DNA of 64,000 nt, taken from NCBI RefSeq assembly GCF_014647875.1, contig NZ_BMQA01000011.1, positions 124,001-188,000 on the forward strand, written 5' to 3'. The position numbers were made by a program, and so were the translations under genes. The stretch is from Streptomyces brasiliensis. GTDB taxonomy: Bacteria > Actinomycetota > Actinomycetes > Streptomycetales > Streptomycetaceae. Shown here one piece after another: positions 13,982-22,072 of this stretch (position 1 is the first letter of the stretch; every line of letters starts with the position of its first letter). Under the pieces are notes generated by a model, which was not told the origin of the DNA, ran no database searches, and was given only the letters and a program-made list of their open reading frames with translations.

Positions 13982-15259
13982 GTGACCAACCAGCCCCACC
14001 CCCCGAGTCCCACCCCCGCCCCGGACCTCTTCACCTGGGAGTTCGCCGCGGACCCCTACCCCGCCTACGCCTGGCTGCGCGAGCACGCCCCCGTGCGGCG
14101 GACCGAGCTGCCCAGCGGGGTGGAGGCCTGGCTGGTCACGCGGTACGGCGATGCCAGGCAGGCGCTCGCCGACCCCCGGCTGTCCAAGAATCCGGCGCAT
14201 CACGACGAGCCCGAGCACGCCAAGGGGAAGACGGGCATTCCGGGTGAGCGCAAGGCCGAGCTGATGACCCATCTGCTCAACATCGACCCGCCGGACCACA
14301 CCAGGCTGCGCCGGCTGGTGAGCAAGGCGTTCACGCCGCGCCGGGTCGCCGAGTTCGCCGGGCGCGTGCAGGAGCTGACGGACCGGCTCATCGACCAGTT
14401 CGCCGCCCGCGGCTCCGCCGACCTCATCCACGAGTTCGCCTTCCCGCTCCCCATCTACGCGATCTGTGACCTGCTGGGCGTCCCGCGCGAGGACCAGGAC
14501 GACTTCCGGGACTGGGCGGGGATGATGATCCGGCACGGGGGAGGCCCGCGCGGCGGGGTCGCGCGGTCGGTGAAGAAGATGCGCGGCTACCTCGCCGAGC
14601 TGATCCACAAGAAGAGGGAGAGCCTGACGGCCGAGCCCGTCCCCGGCGAGGACCTCATCTCCGGGCTCATCCGCGCCTCCGACCACGGTGAGCACCTCAC
14701 CGAGAACGAGGCCGCCGCGATGGCGTTCATCCTGCTGTTCGCCGGGTTCGAGACGACGGTCAACCTCATCGGCAACGGCACGTTCGCGCTCCTCACCCAT
14801 CCTGAGCAGCGCGAGCGCCTCCAGCGGTCCCTCGCCGCCGGCGAACGGGGCCTGCTGGAGACGGGCATCGAGGAACTCCTGCGCTACGACGGCCCGGTGG
14901 AGCTGGCGACCTGGCGGTTCGCCACCGAGCCGCTGAGCATCGGTGGGCAGGACATCGCCCCGGGCGACCCCGTCCTCGTCGTCCTCGCGGCGGCGGACCG
15001 TGACCCGGAGCGGTTCGCCGACCCCGACGTCCTCGATCTCGGCCGACGTGACAATCAGCACCTCGGGTACGGGCACGGCATCCACTACTGCCTCGGTGCG
15101 CCCCTCGCCCGCCTCGAGGGCCAGACCGCGCTCGCGACCCTCCTCACCCGGCTGCCGGATCTGCGACTTGCGGTGGAATCGGCCGATCTGCGTTGGCGTG
15201 GCGGGCTCATCATGCGTGGACTGCGCACTTTGCCCGTGGAGTTCACGCCCGTCCGGTAA
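13982..15259 (+). CDS. Cytochrome P450 (CYP107-like)
   Basis: A 425-residue soluble bacterial P450. Motifs in order are the oxygen-binding I-helix AGFETT (residues 254-259), the ExxR pair in EELLRYDGPVE, and the heme loop LGYGHGIHYCLG with thiolate Cys at about residue 370. The leading Leu replaces the usual Phe of FGxGxHxC. Position between mazG and the rpf genes matches the conserved Streptomyces P450 of this locus, placed in CYP107 as I recall. The substrate is unknown and no ferredoxin gene is adjacent. The GTG start 13982 has TACCGT (13970-13975) at leaderless spacing and no ribosome site. Confidence 0.92.
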   Translation: MTNQPHPPSPTPAPDLFTWEFAADPYPAYAWLREHAPVRRTELPSGVEAWLVTRYGDARQALADPRLSKNPAHHDEPEHAKGKTGIPGERKAELMTHLLNIDPPDHTRLRRLVSKAFTPRRVAEFAGRVQELTDRLIDQFAARGSADLIHEFAFPLPIYAICDLLGVPREDQDDFRDWAGMMIRHGGGPRGGVARSVKKMRGYLAELIHKKRESLTAEPVPGEDLISGLIRASDHGEHLTENEAAAMAFILLFAGFETTVNLIGNGTFALLTHPEQRERLQRSLAAGERGLLETGIEELLRYDGPVELATWRFATEPLSIGGQDIAPGDPVLVVLAAADRDPERFADPDVLDLGRRDNQHLGYGHGIHYCLGAPLARLEGQTALATLLTRLPDLRLAVESADLRWRGGLIMRGLRTLPVEFTPVR

Positions 15260-15331
15260 TGGGCGGCGGTGACCGGCCGAACTCGCCGCGGCCGTACGGG
15301 CGGTGCGCAAGGTGACGCCCCCTCACCGCCC

Positions 15332-15390
15332 GTGATCTTCATGTGATCCACGCGGCATTAACTTGTGACAAGTGATGATCGCTCGATACC
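15332..15390 (+). promoter_or_regulatory. Likely rpfC promoter and operator
   Basis: TTGTGA (15363-15368) and GATACC (15385-15390) are spaced by 16 bp as -35 and -10. The -35 lies in the palindrome CTTGTGACAAG (15362-15372). Upstream GTGATC occurs twice with an 11-bp period (15332, 15343). A CRP-like or other activator could bind here (inference). Confidence 0.4.
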
Positions 15391-15460
15391 TTCACTCGTC
15401 GGCGTGGCGCGTCGCCTCAACCGTCACGCCGGTCAATGCTGTCGCACGAAAGGCAACCGC

Positions 15461-16477
15461 ATGCTCTCCGGGAACGGTCGTCACCGTCGCCCCCGTCAGG
15501 GTCCGGCTCTCCTCGTCGCGGCCGGAGTGACCGGCTCCGCCATCGCCATCCCGCTCCTGGGCGCAACCGGCGCGAGCGCGGCCGGCGGCACCACCTGGGA
15601 CAAGGTGGCCGAGTGCGAGAGCGGTGGCTCGTGGAGCGCCGACAACGGCACCGGGTACTACGGCGGTCTGCAGATCACCCAGGACTTCTGGGAGAAGTAC
15701 GGCGGCCTCGAGTACGCCTCCAGTCCCGACCAGGCCAGCCGTTCGCAGCAGATAGCCGTCGCCGAGAAGATCCTGACCCACCGGGGCACCGCCCCCTGGG
15801 CCACCTGCGCGCTGCTGTCCGGGCTGAGCGCGAAGTCGGGTTCGGTCGACATCGACACCGGTGTCTCGGGGGATGGCTCGTCCGACCGGGGTAACTCATC
15901 CCATTCTTCTGGTTTGTCCGACTCTTCGAAGTCTTCGGGGGGTTGGCGCGGTTCGTCCGACTCATCCTCGTCGAGGGGTTCCTCGCACCGCCCCTCCGAG
16001 CCCGCGCAGAGCCCGTCGCCGTCCACGCCCTCGACGGATGCGGACGAGAGCGGGAAGGGTGCCTCCGTCGATCCCTCGGATTCCCCCGAGTCCGACAAGT
16101 CGGAATCCTTCACCCCGGGTGATCCCCAGGAGTCCGACGGTTCGCCCACGTTGCCGTCCGAGGCCGACGACTCGGCCAACTCGACCCAGGGTGCGGGTTC
16201 TTGGAGTCTGGTCGACACCGGGTCCCTCGGTGGCGGCCGGCACCGGGGTGGCAGTGCGGACGAAAACGGGACAAAGAGCCAGAGTGCCGCCTCCTCCGGC
16301 CGGCACGCCTACACCGTCCGCTCCGGCGACACTCTCGCCTCCATCGCCGACTCCCTTGAGGTGGACGGCGGATGGCATGCGCTCTACGCAGACAACAGGG
16401 ACGCCGTCGGGTCCGACCCGAATCACATCGCTCCCGGTCAGACCCTGGAAGTCGACGCCGAAACGGGCGGAAAGTAG
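15461..16477 (+). CDS. rpfC: Resuscitation-promoting factor RpfC (Rpf + Ser-rich linker + LysM)
   Basis: A 338-residue secreted muralytic enzyme. The signal peptide ends near ASAA (residue 41). The Rpf lysozyme-like domain follows (TTWDKVAECESGGSWSADNG, GYYGGLQI ... WEKYGGLEYA ... APWATCALL), with the conserved Glu in AECESGG and two Cys. Residues about 130-285 are an unusually long Ser/Asp/Pro-rich linker. The C-terminus is a LysM peptidoglycan-binding domain (HAYTVRSGDTLASIADSLEV ... HIAPGQTLEV). Rpfs cleave peptidoglycan during spore germination. ATG 15461 follows GAAAGG. It is tandem with rpfA; the name follows the S. coelicolor paralogue order as I remember it. Confidence 0.88.
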   Translation: MLSGNGRHRRPRQGPALLVAAGVTGSAIAIPLLGATGASAAGGTTWDKVAECESGGSWSADNGTGYYGGLQITQDFWEKYGGLEYASSPDQASRSQQIAVAEKILTHRGTAPWATCALLSGLSAKSGSVDIDTGVSGDGSSDRGNSSHSSGLSDSSKSSGGWRGSSDSSSSRGSSHRPSEPAQSPSPSTPSTDADESGKGASVDPSDSPESDKSESFTPGDPQESDGSPTLPSEADDSANSTQGAGSWSLVDTGSLGGGRHRGGSADENGTKSQSAASSGRHAYTVRSGDTLASIADSLEVDGGWHALYADNRDAVGSDPNHIAPGQTLEVDAETGGK

Positions 16478-16611
16478 CGGGAGTTGACATCCCACTTCGC
16501 GCTTAATGTCCGGTTTGGTGAAAGTGTGGGATGAGTCTCAGAAGCCCTGATCGTCTTTGAAATTCCGCGGATGGCGTGTCTACGGTCATGACCGCTCGTC
16601 ACCACGAGCCC

Positions 16612-16818
16612 CGGCTGCCGCAACGCCGAATCCTGCCAGCGGCCGTACGGGAACAGTCGTCGCGTCAAGCGCCGTAGGCAGGAGCGGGGGACCCAAGGTA
16701 AGTGCCGCGCCGGGCAGTTGACCGGAGCGGCTTGGGGTTAAGCCATGCCTCCCACGGGAGGTGTGGCCGGGCAACTCAACCGGCCCGAACCCGACAGCTC
16801 ACCTCGCAGGCGTCGGTG
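16612..16818 (+). ncRNA. ydaO-type c-di-AMP riboswitch upstream of rpfA
   Basis: The leader holds the signature parts of the ydaO/yuaA class. GCCGAATCCTGCC (16625-16637) and GCGGGGGACCCAA (16684-16696) are followed by the matching CTTGGGGTTAAGCC (16731-16744). The hairpin CCTCCCACGGGAGG and the terminal GAACCCGACAGCTCACCTCG then follow. Riboswitches of this class sit before rpf and other wall-hydrolase genes in actinobacteria and bind c-di-AMP. CTCACC and GGTGAG near 16798-16816 can pair just before the rpfA ribosome site and may form the expression platform. Confidence 0.88.
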
Positions 16819-16831
16819 AGGGGATCGATCC

Positions 16832-17512
16832 ATGCTGTTCTCCGGCAAGGGCACGCACCGTCGTCCGTCCAAGGCCACCCGGGCCATCGCGCTCGCCGGC
16901 GTCGCCGGTGTCGCCGTCGCCGCTCCGCTGATGGCGGCCGGCAACGCCTCCGCCGCCACCGCCTCCCAGTGGGACGCGGTCGCCCAGTGCGAGTCCGGCG
17001 GCAACTGGTCCATCAACACGGGCAACGGCTACTACGGCGGTCTGCAGTTCTCCGCCTCCACCTGGGCCGCGTACGGCGGTACCCAGTACGCCGCGCAGGC
17101 CAACCAGGCCACCAAGGCGCAGCAGATCGAGATCGCCGAGAAGGTCCTCGCCGCCCAGGGCAAGGGCGCCTGGCCGGTTTGCGGCACGGGCCTGTCCAGC
17201 ACGCCGTACAGCGGTGGCAGCGCCCCGGCCGCACCCAAGACCACCACGACCACCACGACGCGCTCCACCGAGCAGCAGGCCGCGTCCCGCTCCGCCGACC
17301 GCCCGGCCGCGAGCAAGACCGTCACCACCCCGACCGGCAAGAAGGTCAAGAAGGGCGACGGCGAGTACAAGGTGGTCAAGGGTGACACCCTCAGCACCAT
17401 CGCCGAGAAGCACAAGGTCAAAGGTGGCTGGAAGAAGCTGTTCGACCTCAACAAGGACATCGTCGAGGACGCGGACCTCATCTACCCCGGCCAGCAGCTG
17501 CACCTGAAGTGA
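16832..17512 (+). CDS. rpfA: Resuscitation-promoting factor RpfA (Rpf + LysM)
   Basis: A 226-residue secreted wall lytic enzyme. Signal peptide residues 1-40 end in ASAA. The Rpf domain (SQWDAVAQCESGGNWSINTG, GYYGGLQF, WAAYGGTQYA, GAWPVCGTGL) carries the conserved Glu of the CESGG motif. A short Thr/Ser/Ala linker leads to a C-terminal LysM (GEYKVVKGDTLSTIAEKHKV ... DADLIYPGQQLHLK). It cuts peptidoglycan during germination and growth. GAGGGG lies just upstream of ATG 16832. The leader contains a c-di-AMP riboswitch, and a perfect 16-bp terminator hairpin follows, so it is a single-gene unit. Confidence 0.95.
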   Translation: MLFSGKGTHRRPSKATRAIALAGVAGVAVAAPLMAAGNASAATASQWDAVAQCESGGNWSINTGNGYYGGLQFSASTWAAYGGTQYAAQANQATKAQQIEIAEKVLAAQGKGAWPVCGTGLSSTPYSGGSAPAAPKTTTTTTTRSTEQQAASRSADRPAASKTVTTPTGKKVKKGDGEYKVVKGDTLSTIAEKHKVKGGWKKLFDLNKDIVEDADLIYPGQQLHLK

Positions 17513-17602
17513 CAGCCGCCGCCAGCCGAACCACAGCACCCTCACTGCCGTGTCGCTCCAGAGCGACGGGTAGGTGAGGGACCGCCCCCGTCCCCACGGG
17601 CT

Positions 17603-17649
17603 CCCCGCCCCGGTGCGTCTTCCCCCCGTACGCACCGGGGCGGGGTTTT
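17603..17649 (+). terminator. Intrinsic terminator of rpfA
   Basis: A perfect 16-bp stem (arms 17603-17618 and 17630-17645) with an 11-base loop is followed by TTTT. Confidence 0.9.
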
Positions 17650-17870
17650 CCATGTCCGTGGGCCGGACCGCCGGCAGTCCAGTCCGTTTTCGGTCCACCC
17701 TTTGTTCCGTCCTGAAACAATGTGTACCGTCAGACCTTGTCCACAGGCCGGTCGGTCGGCTGGCCGATGGCTCCGGTGCGGCTAGGCTCTAGTCGCAAGG
17801 CTCAGCCAGGGCTCACCAAGGCCCACCGTGCCCCGCACATCCAGCGTCACATCCCAAGAAGGAGATGCTC

Positions 17871-19151
17871 GTGCCGTCCATCGACGTCGTCGTAGCCCGG
17901 GAAATCCTGGACTCCCGAGGCAACCCCACGGTCGAGGTCGAGGTTGGCCTCGACGACGGCAGCACGGGTCGTGCCGCCGTACCCTCCGGCGCCTCCACCG
18001 GCGCCTTCGAGGCCATCGAGCTCCGCGACGGTGACCCGAACCGTTACCAGGGCAAGGGCGTCGAGAAGGCCGTCCTCGCCGTGATCGAGCAGATCGGCCC
18101 GGAGCTGGTCGGCTACGACGCCACCGAGCAGCGCCTGATCGACCAGGCCATGTTCGACCTGGACGCCACCGACAACAAGGGCTCCCTCGGCGCCAACGCC
18201 ATCCTCGGTGTCTCGCTCGCCGTCGCCCACGCCGCCTCCGAGGCCAGCGACCTCCCGCTCTTCCGCTACCTGGGCGGCCCGAACGCGCACCTGCTGCCGG
18301 TGCCGATGATGAACATCCTGAACGGCGGCTCGCACGCCGACTCCAACGTGGACATCCAGGAGTTCATGATCGCCCCGATCGGCGCGGAGTCCTTCTCCGA
18401 GGCGCTGCGCTGGGGCGCCGAGGTCTACCACACCCTCAAGAAGGTGCTGAAGAACAAGGGCCTGGCCACCGGCCTCGGCGACGAGGGCGGCTTCGCCCCG
18501 AACCTCGGCTCCAACCGCGAGGCGCTCGACCTCATCCTCGAGGCCGTCAAGGAAGCCGGTTACGCCCCCGGCGAGCAGATCGCCCTCGCGCTCGACGTCG
18601 CCGCCTCCGAGTTCTACAAGGACGGCAAGTACCTCTTCGAGGGCAAGGAGCGCTCCGCCGCCGAGATGACGGAGTACTACGAGGAGCTCGTCGCGGCCTA
18701 CCCGCTCGTCTCCATCGAGGACCCGCTGTTCGAGGACGACTGGGCGGGCTGGAAGGTCCTCACCGACCGCCTCGGCGACAAGGTCCAGATCGTCGGCGAC
18801 GACCTGTTCGTCACCAACCCGGAGCGCCTCGCCCGCGGCATCGAGGAGGGCACCGCCAACGCCCTGCTCGTCAAGGTCAACCAGATCGGCTCGCTGACCG
18901 AGACCCTGGACGCCGTCGAGCTGGCCCAGCGCAACGGCTTCAAGTGCATGATGTCGCACCGCTCCGGTGAGACCGAGGACGTCACGATCGCCGACCTGGC
19001 CGTCGCCACCAACTGCGGCCAGATCAAGACCGGCGCCCCGGCCCGCTCCGAGCGCGTCGCCAAGTACAACCAGCTCCTGCGCATCGAGGAGATCCTGGAC
19101 GACGCCGCGGTCTACGCCGGCCGCAGCGCCTTCCCGCGCTTCAAGGGCTGA
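17871..19151 (+). CDS. eno: Enolase
   Basis: A 426-residue glycolytic enzyme that converts 2-phosphoglycerate to phosphoenolpyruvate. Landmarks are AREILDSRGNPTVEVEV at the N-terminus, the mobile loop SGASTG, HADSNVDIQEFM, GDEGGFAPN, metal ligands in ALDVAASEF, SIEDPLFEDD and GDDLFVTN, the catalytic Lys in LLVKVNQIG, and the signature SHRSGETEDVTIADLAV. GTG 17871 is preferred over ATG 17865 because AAGGAG (17859-17864) ends directly before that ATG and six bases before the GTG, giving the usual MPSIDVV start. A stem-loop follows at 19236. Confidence 0.98.
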   Translation: MPSIDVVVAREILDSRGNPTVEVEVGLDDGSTGRAAVPSGASTGAFEAIELRDGDPNRYQGKGVEKAVLAVIEQIGPELVGYDATEQRLIDQAMFDLDATDNKGSLGANAILGVSLAVAHAASEASDLPLFRYLGGPNAHLLPVPMMNILNGGSHADSNVDIQEFMIAPIGAESFSEALRWGAEVYHTLKKVLKNKGLATGLGDEGGFAPNLGSNREALDLILEAVKEAGYAPGEQIALALDVAASEFYKDGKYLFEGKERSAAEMTEYYEELVAAYPLVSIEDPLFEDDWAGWKVLTDRLGDKVQIVGDDLFVTNPERLARGIEEGTANALLVKVNQIGSLTETLDAVELAQRNGFKCMMSHRSGETEDVTIADLAVATNCGQIKTGAPARSERVAKYNQLLRIEEILDDAAVYAGRSAFPRFKG

Positions 19152-19235
19152 TCAGCGCCTTTCCGCACGTCCGCTCCGCGGACCACGGGCACGGCAAGGG
19201 CTGACCCAACCTGATGCAAGGCTTAGCCAGTCGTA

Positions 19236-19280
19236 CGTACGTCCCCGGACCCGGTCCCGTACCGTGTCCGGGGACGTACG
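19236..19280. terminator. Perfect 15-bp inverted repeat after eno
   Basis: Arms 19236-19250 and 19266-19280 are perfectly complementary, with a 15-base loop and no T tract. It is probably the eno terminator of the U-less type frequent in Streptomyces. It lies only 26 bp before the next start, so it may also act on that gene. Confidence 0.6.
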
Positions 19281-19306
19281 CGCGTGTGCAACGGGAGGCG
19301 GGGAAC

Positions 19307-19783
19307 ATGGCCGCGAAGGACCGGGACCGGTTCTCCACCGCGACCAGGCTGCGGCTGCTGGGTGAGCAGACGGCGGCCCGGGTCTACCGTTCCCAGACCC
19401 GCCGTCAGGCCCGCCGCTCCCGGCTCACGGGCCGGGCCGCCCTGCTCGCGCTCGTCGTGTGCACCATGGTGGTGGCGCTCGCCTACCCGATGCGGCAGTA
19501 CGTCTCGCAGCGCGCCGAGATCTCCGATCTGGAGCGGCAGCAGAAGGAGGCGCAAGAGCGCGTCGAGCAGCTGCGCGACCTCAAGGCGCGCTGGCAGGAC
19601 GACGCGTACGCCGAGCAGCAGATCCGGCTGCGGCTGCACTATGTGATGCCGGGGGAGACCGGGTACGTGGTGGTCGACCCGGGCGCCGCCAAGCAGGCGC
19701 ACGCCGACCTGGTCGCCGCCCACCGGCCCTGGTACGCGAACGTCTGGGACGGCGTCGACAAGTCCGACGCCTCCGACCAGTGA
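19307..19783 (+). CDS. FtsB/DivIC septum formation initiator family protein
   Basis: A 158-residue bitopic membrane protein of the cell-division FtsB/DivIC family. The N-terminal 45 residues are basic and cytoplasmic. One transmembrane segment follows (AALLALVVCTMVVALAYPM), then an extracytoplasmic coiled coil (EISDLERQQKEAQERVEQLRDLKARW) and the family C-terminal motif (RLRLHYVMPGETGYVVVD). It partners FtsL and FtsQ in the septal complex. ATG 19307 follows GGGAGGCGGGG. It starts the likely operon with DUF501 and ppx. Position right after eno is conserved across actinobacteria. Confidence 0.92.
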   Translation: MAAKDRDRFSTATRLRLLGEQTAARVYRSQTRRQARRSRLTGRAALLALVVCTMVVALAYPMRQYVSQRAEISDLERQQKEAQERVEQLRDLKARWQDDAYAEQQIRLRLHYVMPGETGYVVVDPGAAKQAHADLVAAHRPWYANVWDGVDKSDASDQ

Positions 19784-19818
19784 ACGACCGACAAGAAAAC
19801 AGGCACAGAAAGACAGGC

Positions 19819-20367
19819 ATGGAAACCCCCCCGCCGCCCACCCCGCGCACCGAGCCCACCGACGCGGACGTCGAGGCCTTCAAACAGCAGCTCGGGCGTC
19901 CGCCGCGCGGGCTGAGGGCCATCGCGCACCGGTGCCCCTGCGGGCAGCCGGACGTCGTGGAGACGGCGCCCCGCCTGCCCGACGGCACCCCCTTCCCCAC
20001 GTTGTACTACCTGACGTGCCCGAAGGCCGCCTCGGCCATCGGCACGCTCGAGGCCAACGGGGTGATGAAGGAGATGACGGAGCGGCTGCAGCAGGACCCG
20101 GAGCTGGCCGACGCCTACCGCGCCGCGCACGAGGACTACATCCGGCGCCGGGACGAGATCGAGGAGCTGACGGGCTTCCCGAGCGCGGGCGGCATGCCGG
20201 ACCGCGTGAAGTGCCTGCACGTCCTGGTCGCCCACTCGCTGGCGGCCGGCCCGGGCGTGAACCCGCTGGGCGACGAGGCCCTCGCGATGCTGCCGGAGTG
20301 GTGGCTGAAGGGGGCCTGCGTGACGGTCCCGAAGGACGCCGAGCACGCCGAGGAGGCCGGCCAGTGA
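19819..20367 (+). CDS. DUF501 family protein
   Basis: A 182-residue cytoplasmic protein of the actinobacterial DUF501 family. The family core is visible: RPPRGLRAIAHRCPCGQPDVV, FPTLYYLTCPKAASAIGTLE and MPDRVKCLHVLVAHSLA. Three Cys and several His could bind a metal. The gene lies between the FtsB/DivIC gene and ppx in nearly all actinobacteria. The function is unknown. The stop overlaps the GTG start of ppx, so translation is coupled. AGACAGG precedes the ATG at 19819 and is a weak ribosome site. Confidence 0.9.
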   Translation: METPPPPTPRTEPTDADVEAFKQQLGRPPRGLRAIAHRCPCGQPDVVETAPRLPDGTPFPTLYYLTCPKAASAIGTLEANGVMKEMTERLQQDPELADAYRAAHEDYIRRRDEIEELTGFPSAGGMPDRVKCLHVLVAHSLAAGPGVNPLGDEALAMLPEWWLKGACVTVPKDAEHAEEAGQ

Positions 20368-21305
20368 CCCGTGTCGCCGCCATCGACTGCGGTACGAACT
20401 CGATCCGGCTGCTCGTCGCCGACGCGAACCCCGAGACGGGCGAACTCGTCGACCTGGACCGGCGCATGACGATCGTGCGGCTCGGCCAGGGCGTCGACCG
20501 GACCGGCCGGCTCGCCCCCGAGGCGCTGGAGCGGACCTTCGCCGCGTGCCGTGAGTACGCGGCGGTCATCAAGGAGCACGGGGCCGAGCGGCTCCGGTTC
20601 GTGGCGACATCGGCCTCCCGGGACGCGGAGAACCGGGACGAGTTCGTCCGGGGCGTCCTCGACATCCTGGGCGTCGAACCCGAGGTCATCTCCGGCGACC
20701 AGGAGGCGGAGTTCTCCTTCACCGGCGCGACGAAGGAACTTAAGGGCCGGGACGACCTCACCAAGCCCTACCTGGTGGTGGACATCGGCGGCGGCTCGAC
20801 CGAGTTCGTCGTCGGCACCGAGCACGTGGGCGCGGCGCGCTCCGTCGACGTCGGCTGCGTGCGGATGACGGAGCGGCACCTGCTGAGCGAGGCGGGCGTG
20901 AGCGACCCGCCGACCCCTGACCAGATCGCCGCCATGCGGGCCGACATCGAGGCCGCCCTGGACCTCGCCGAGCGGACGGTGCCGCTGCGCGAGGCGCACA
21001 CGCTGGTGGGCCTCGCCGGGTCCGTGACGACCGTGTCCGCGATCGCACAGGAGCTGCCCGAGTACGACTCGGCCCGCATCCATCACTCCCGGGTCTCCCG
21101 CGACCGGGTCCGCGAGATCACCGAGTGGCTGCTGCACTCCACGCACGCGGAGCGCGCGGCGATCCCCTCGATGCACCCGGGGCGCGTCGACGTCATCGGC
21201 GCGGGCGCCCTCGTCCTGCTCGCGATCATGGAACGGATCGGGGCCGAGGAGGTCGTCGTGAGCGAGCACGACATCCTCGACGGGATCGGATGGTCTTTGG
21301 CCTGA
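20364..21305 (+). CDS. ppx: Ppx/GppA exopolyphosphatase-family phosphatase
   Basis: A 313-residue protein of the ASKHA fold. Phosphate 1 loop AAIDCGTNSIRLLVAD, RFVATSASRDAENRDEF, the catalytic-region SGDQEAEFSFTGA, phosphate 2 loop VVDIGGGSTEFVVG and GLAGSVTTVSAIA are all present. It hydrolyses polyphosphate or pppGpp. The GTG start overlaps the DUF501 stop. The end EHDILDGIGWSLA is complete, but an independent copy of the last eleven codons lies at 21911-21943 beyond a toxin-antitoxin pair. The 3' end has therefore probably been replaced or duplicated when the pair arrived. Confidence 0.95.
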   Translation: MTRVAAIDCGTNSIRLLVADANPETGELVDLDRRMTIVRLGQGVDRTGRLAPEALERTFAACREYAAVIKEHGAERLRFVATSASRDAENRDEFVRGVLDILGVEPEVISGDQEAEFSFTGATKELKGRDDLTKPYLVVDIGGGSTEFVVGTEHVGAARSVDVGCVRMTERHLLSEAGVSDPPTPDQIAAMRADIEAALDLAERTVPLREAHTLVGLAGSVTTVSAIAQELPEYDSARIHHSRVSRDRVREITEWLLHSTHAERAAIPSMHPGRVDVIGAGALVLLAIMERIGAEEVVVSEHDILDGIGWSLA

Positions 21306-21309
21306 CCGC

Positions 21310-21579
21310 CTACAGGTTGCGGTACACGTCCCGCCGGTCGCCCACCTTGACGACGAGGATGACGAGTTCACCGTCGTTGACCTGGTAGGCGACCCTGTAG
21401 CTTCCGACCCGGAGCCGGTAGAGCCCGGACGGGCCGGTGAGCTTCTTGACGTCGGCGTCCTCGCGGTACGGGTCGTCACCGAGCGCGGTCAGCGCGGTCA
21501 GGATGCGCATGGCGTCGGGCCGACTGATGGCCCGGAGTTGCCGCTGCGCCGCCGTGGTGAATCGGAAGGCGTACTTCAC
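21310..21579 (-). CDS. RelE/ParE-family toxin
   Basis: An 89-residue protein of the RelE/ParE toxin fold. Visible elements are the N-terminal strand YAFRFTTAAQRQLRAI, helix DAMRILTALTALGDDPY, KLTGPSGLYRLRVGSYRVAYQV and the C-terminal strand VILVVKVGDRRDVYR. RelE-type toxins cut ribosome-bound mRNA; the closing Arg/Tyr residues (GDRRDVYRNL) fit this. It is transcribed after, and overlaps by four bases, the antitoxin gene. It stands only 4 bp from the ppx stop, convergent with it. Sequence type and position suggest acquisition as a cassette. Confidence 0.9.
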   Translation of the reverse strand: MKYAFRFTTAAQRQLRAISRPDAMRILTALTALGDDPYREDADVKKLTGPSGLYRLRVGSYRVAYQVNDGELVILVVKVGDRRDVYRNL

Positions 21580-21848
21580 GCCACCTCGCCGTCCTGCTCG
21601 GTGAACAGGTCTGCCAGCAGTTCCGCCATCGTCACCGTGGGACCGCCCTCGGCCAGGACTGCTTCGGCTTCGCGCGCCAGCATGACGTCGGCCGCTTCCT
21701 CCAGCGCTTCGAAGTCCGCGATCGGGACTACTGCTGCCACCGGAGCGCCGTTGCGCGTGATGACGGTCGGAACGCCTTCCTCGGCCCGGTTGATGTGGTC
21801 GGCGAGGTGCGCGCGGGCTTCCCGTACGGTCACGGTGTTCTCAGTCAT
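21576..21848 (-). CDS. Phd/YefM-family antitoxin
   Basis: A 90-residue antitoxin. The N-terminal DNA-binding part TVTVREARAHLADHINRAEEGVPTV, with ITRNGAPVAAVVPIADFEAL, is typical of Phd/YefM; the acidic C-terminus (MAELLADLFTEQDGEVA) would wrap the toxin. It precedes and overlaps the toxin gene. A promoter with a symmetric CGTGTACACG box lies directly upstream and is the likely target of autorepression. Confidence 0.92.
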   Translation of the reverse strand: MTENTVTVREARAHLADHINRAEEGVPTVITRNGAPVAAVVPIADFEALEEAADVMLAREAEAVLAEGGPTVTMAELLADLFTEQDGEVA

Positions 21849-21855
21849 GAGATTA

Positions 21856-21878
21856 GTGTACGCATTCTCGTGTACACG
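21856..21878 (-). promoter_or_regulatory. Toxin-antitoxin promoter and operator
   Basis: On the minus strand TACACT (-10 like) overlaps one GTGTAC box at 21856-21861. A second GTGTAC at 21870-21875 lies in the 10-bp palindrome CGTGTACACG (21869-21878). The two boxes are 14 bp apart. This is the expected layout for autoregulation by the antitoxin or the complex. Confidence 0.5.
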
Positions 21879-21910
21879 TGGCCCGGCTCGGGGAGTCGCG
21901 TTCGCGAGCG

Positions 21911-21943
21911 ATCCTCGACGGCATCGCGTGGTCGGTCGCCTGA
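21911..21943 (+). pseudogene. Displaced copy of the ppx 3' end
   Basis: The 33 bases encode ILDGIAWSVA and a TGA stop, matching the end of Ppx (ILDGIGWSLA, stop at 21305). About 30 of 38 bases agree over 21272-21309 and 21911-21948. It lies just beyond the toxin-antitoxin pair. The Ala-Trp-Ser-Val version looks like the ancestral end of the gene (family knowledge). Confidence 0.75.
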
Positions 21944-22072
21944 CCGGTCTCGGAGGGCGGCTCCAGCGCCCCCGGAAGAGGGTCGACGGCTCTCCTGTGA
22001 GCAGGCAGGAGTGCTGATGAGCGGGGTCCGGGGGTCGTGACACGCCGCTGCGAGGCACCCCGGCGAGAAAGT

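Noticed and set aside
19236..19280. An attachment site or IS end near the ftsB-like gene
   Set aside because: The perfect inverted repeat has no flanking target duplication and lies exactly where an eno terminator is expected.
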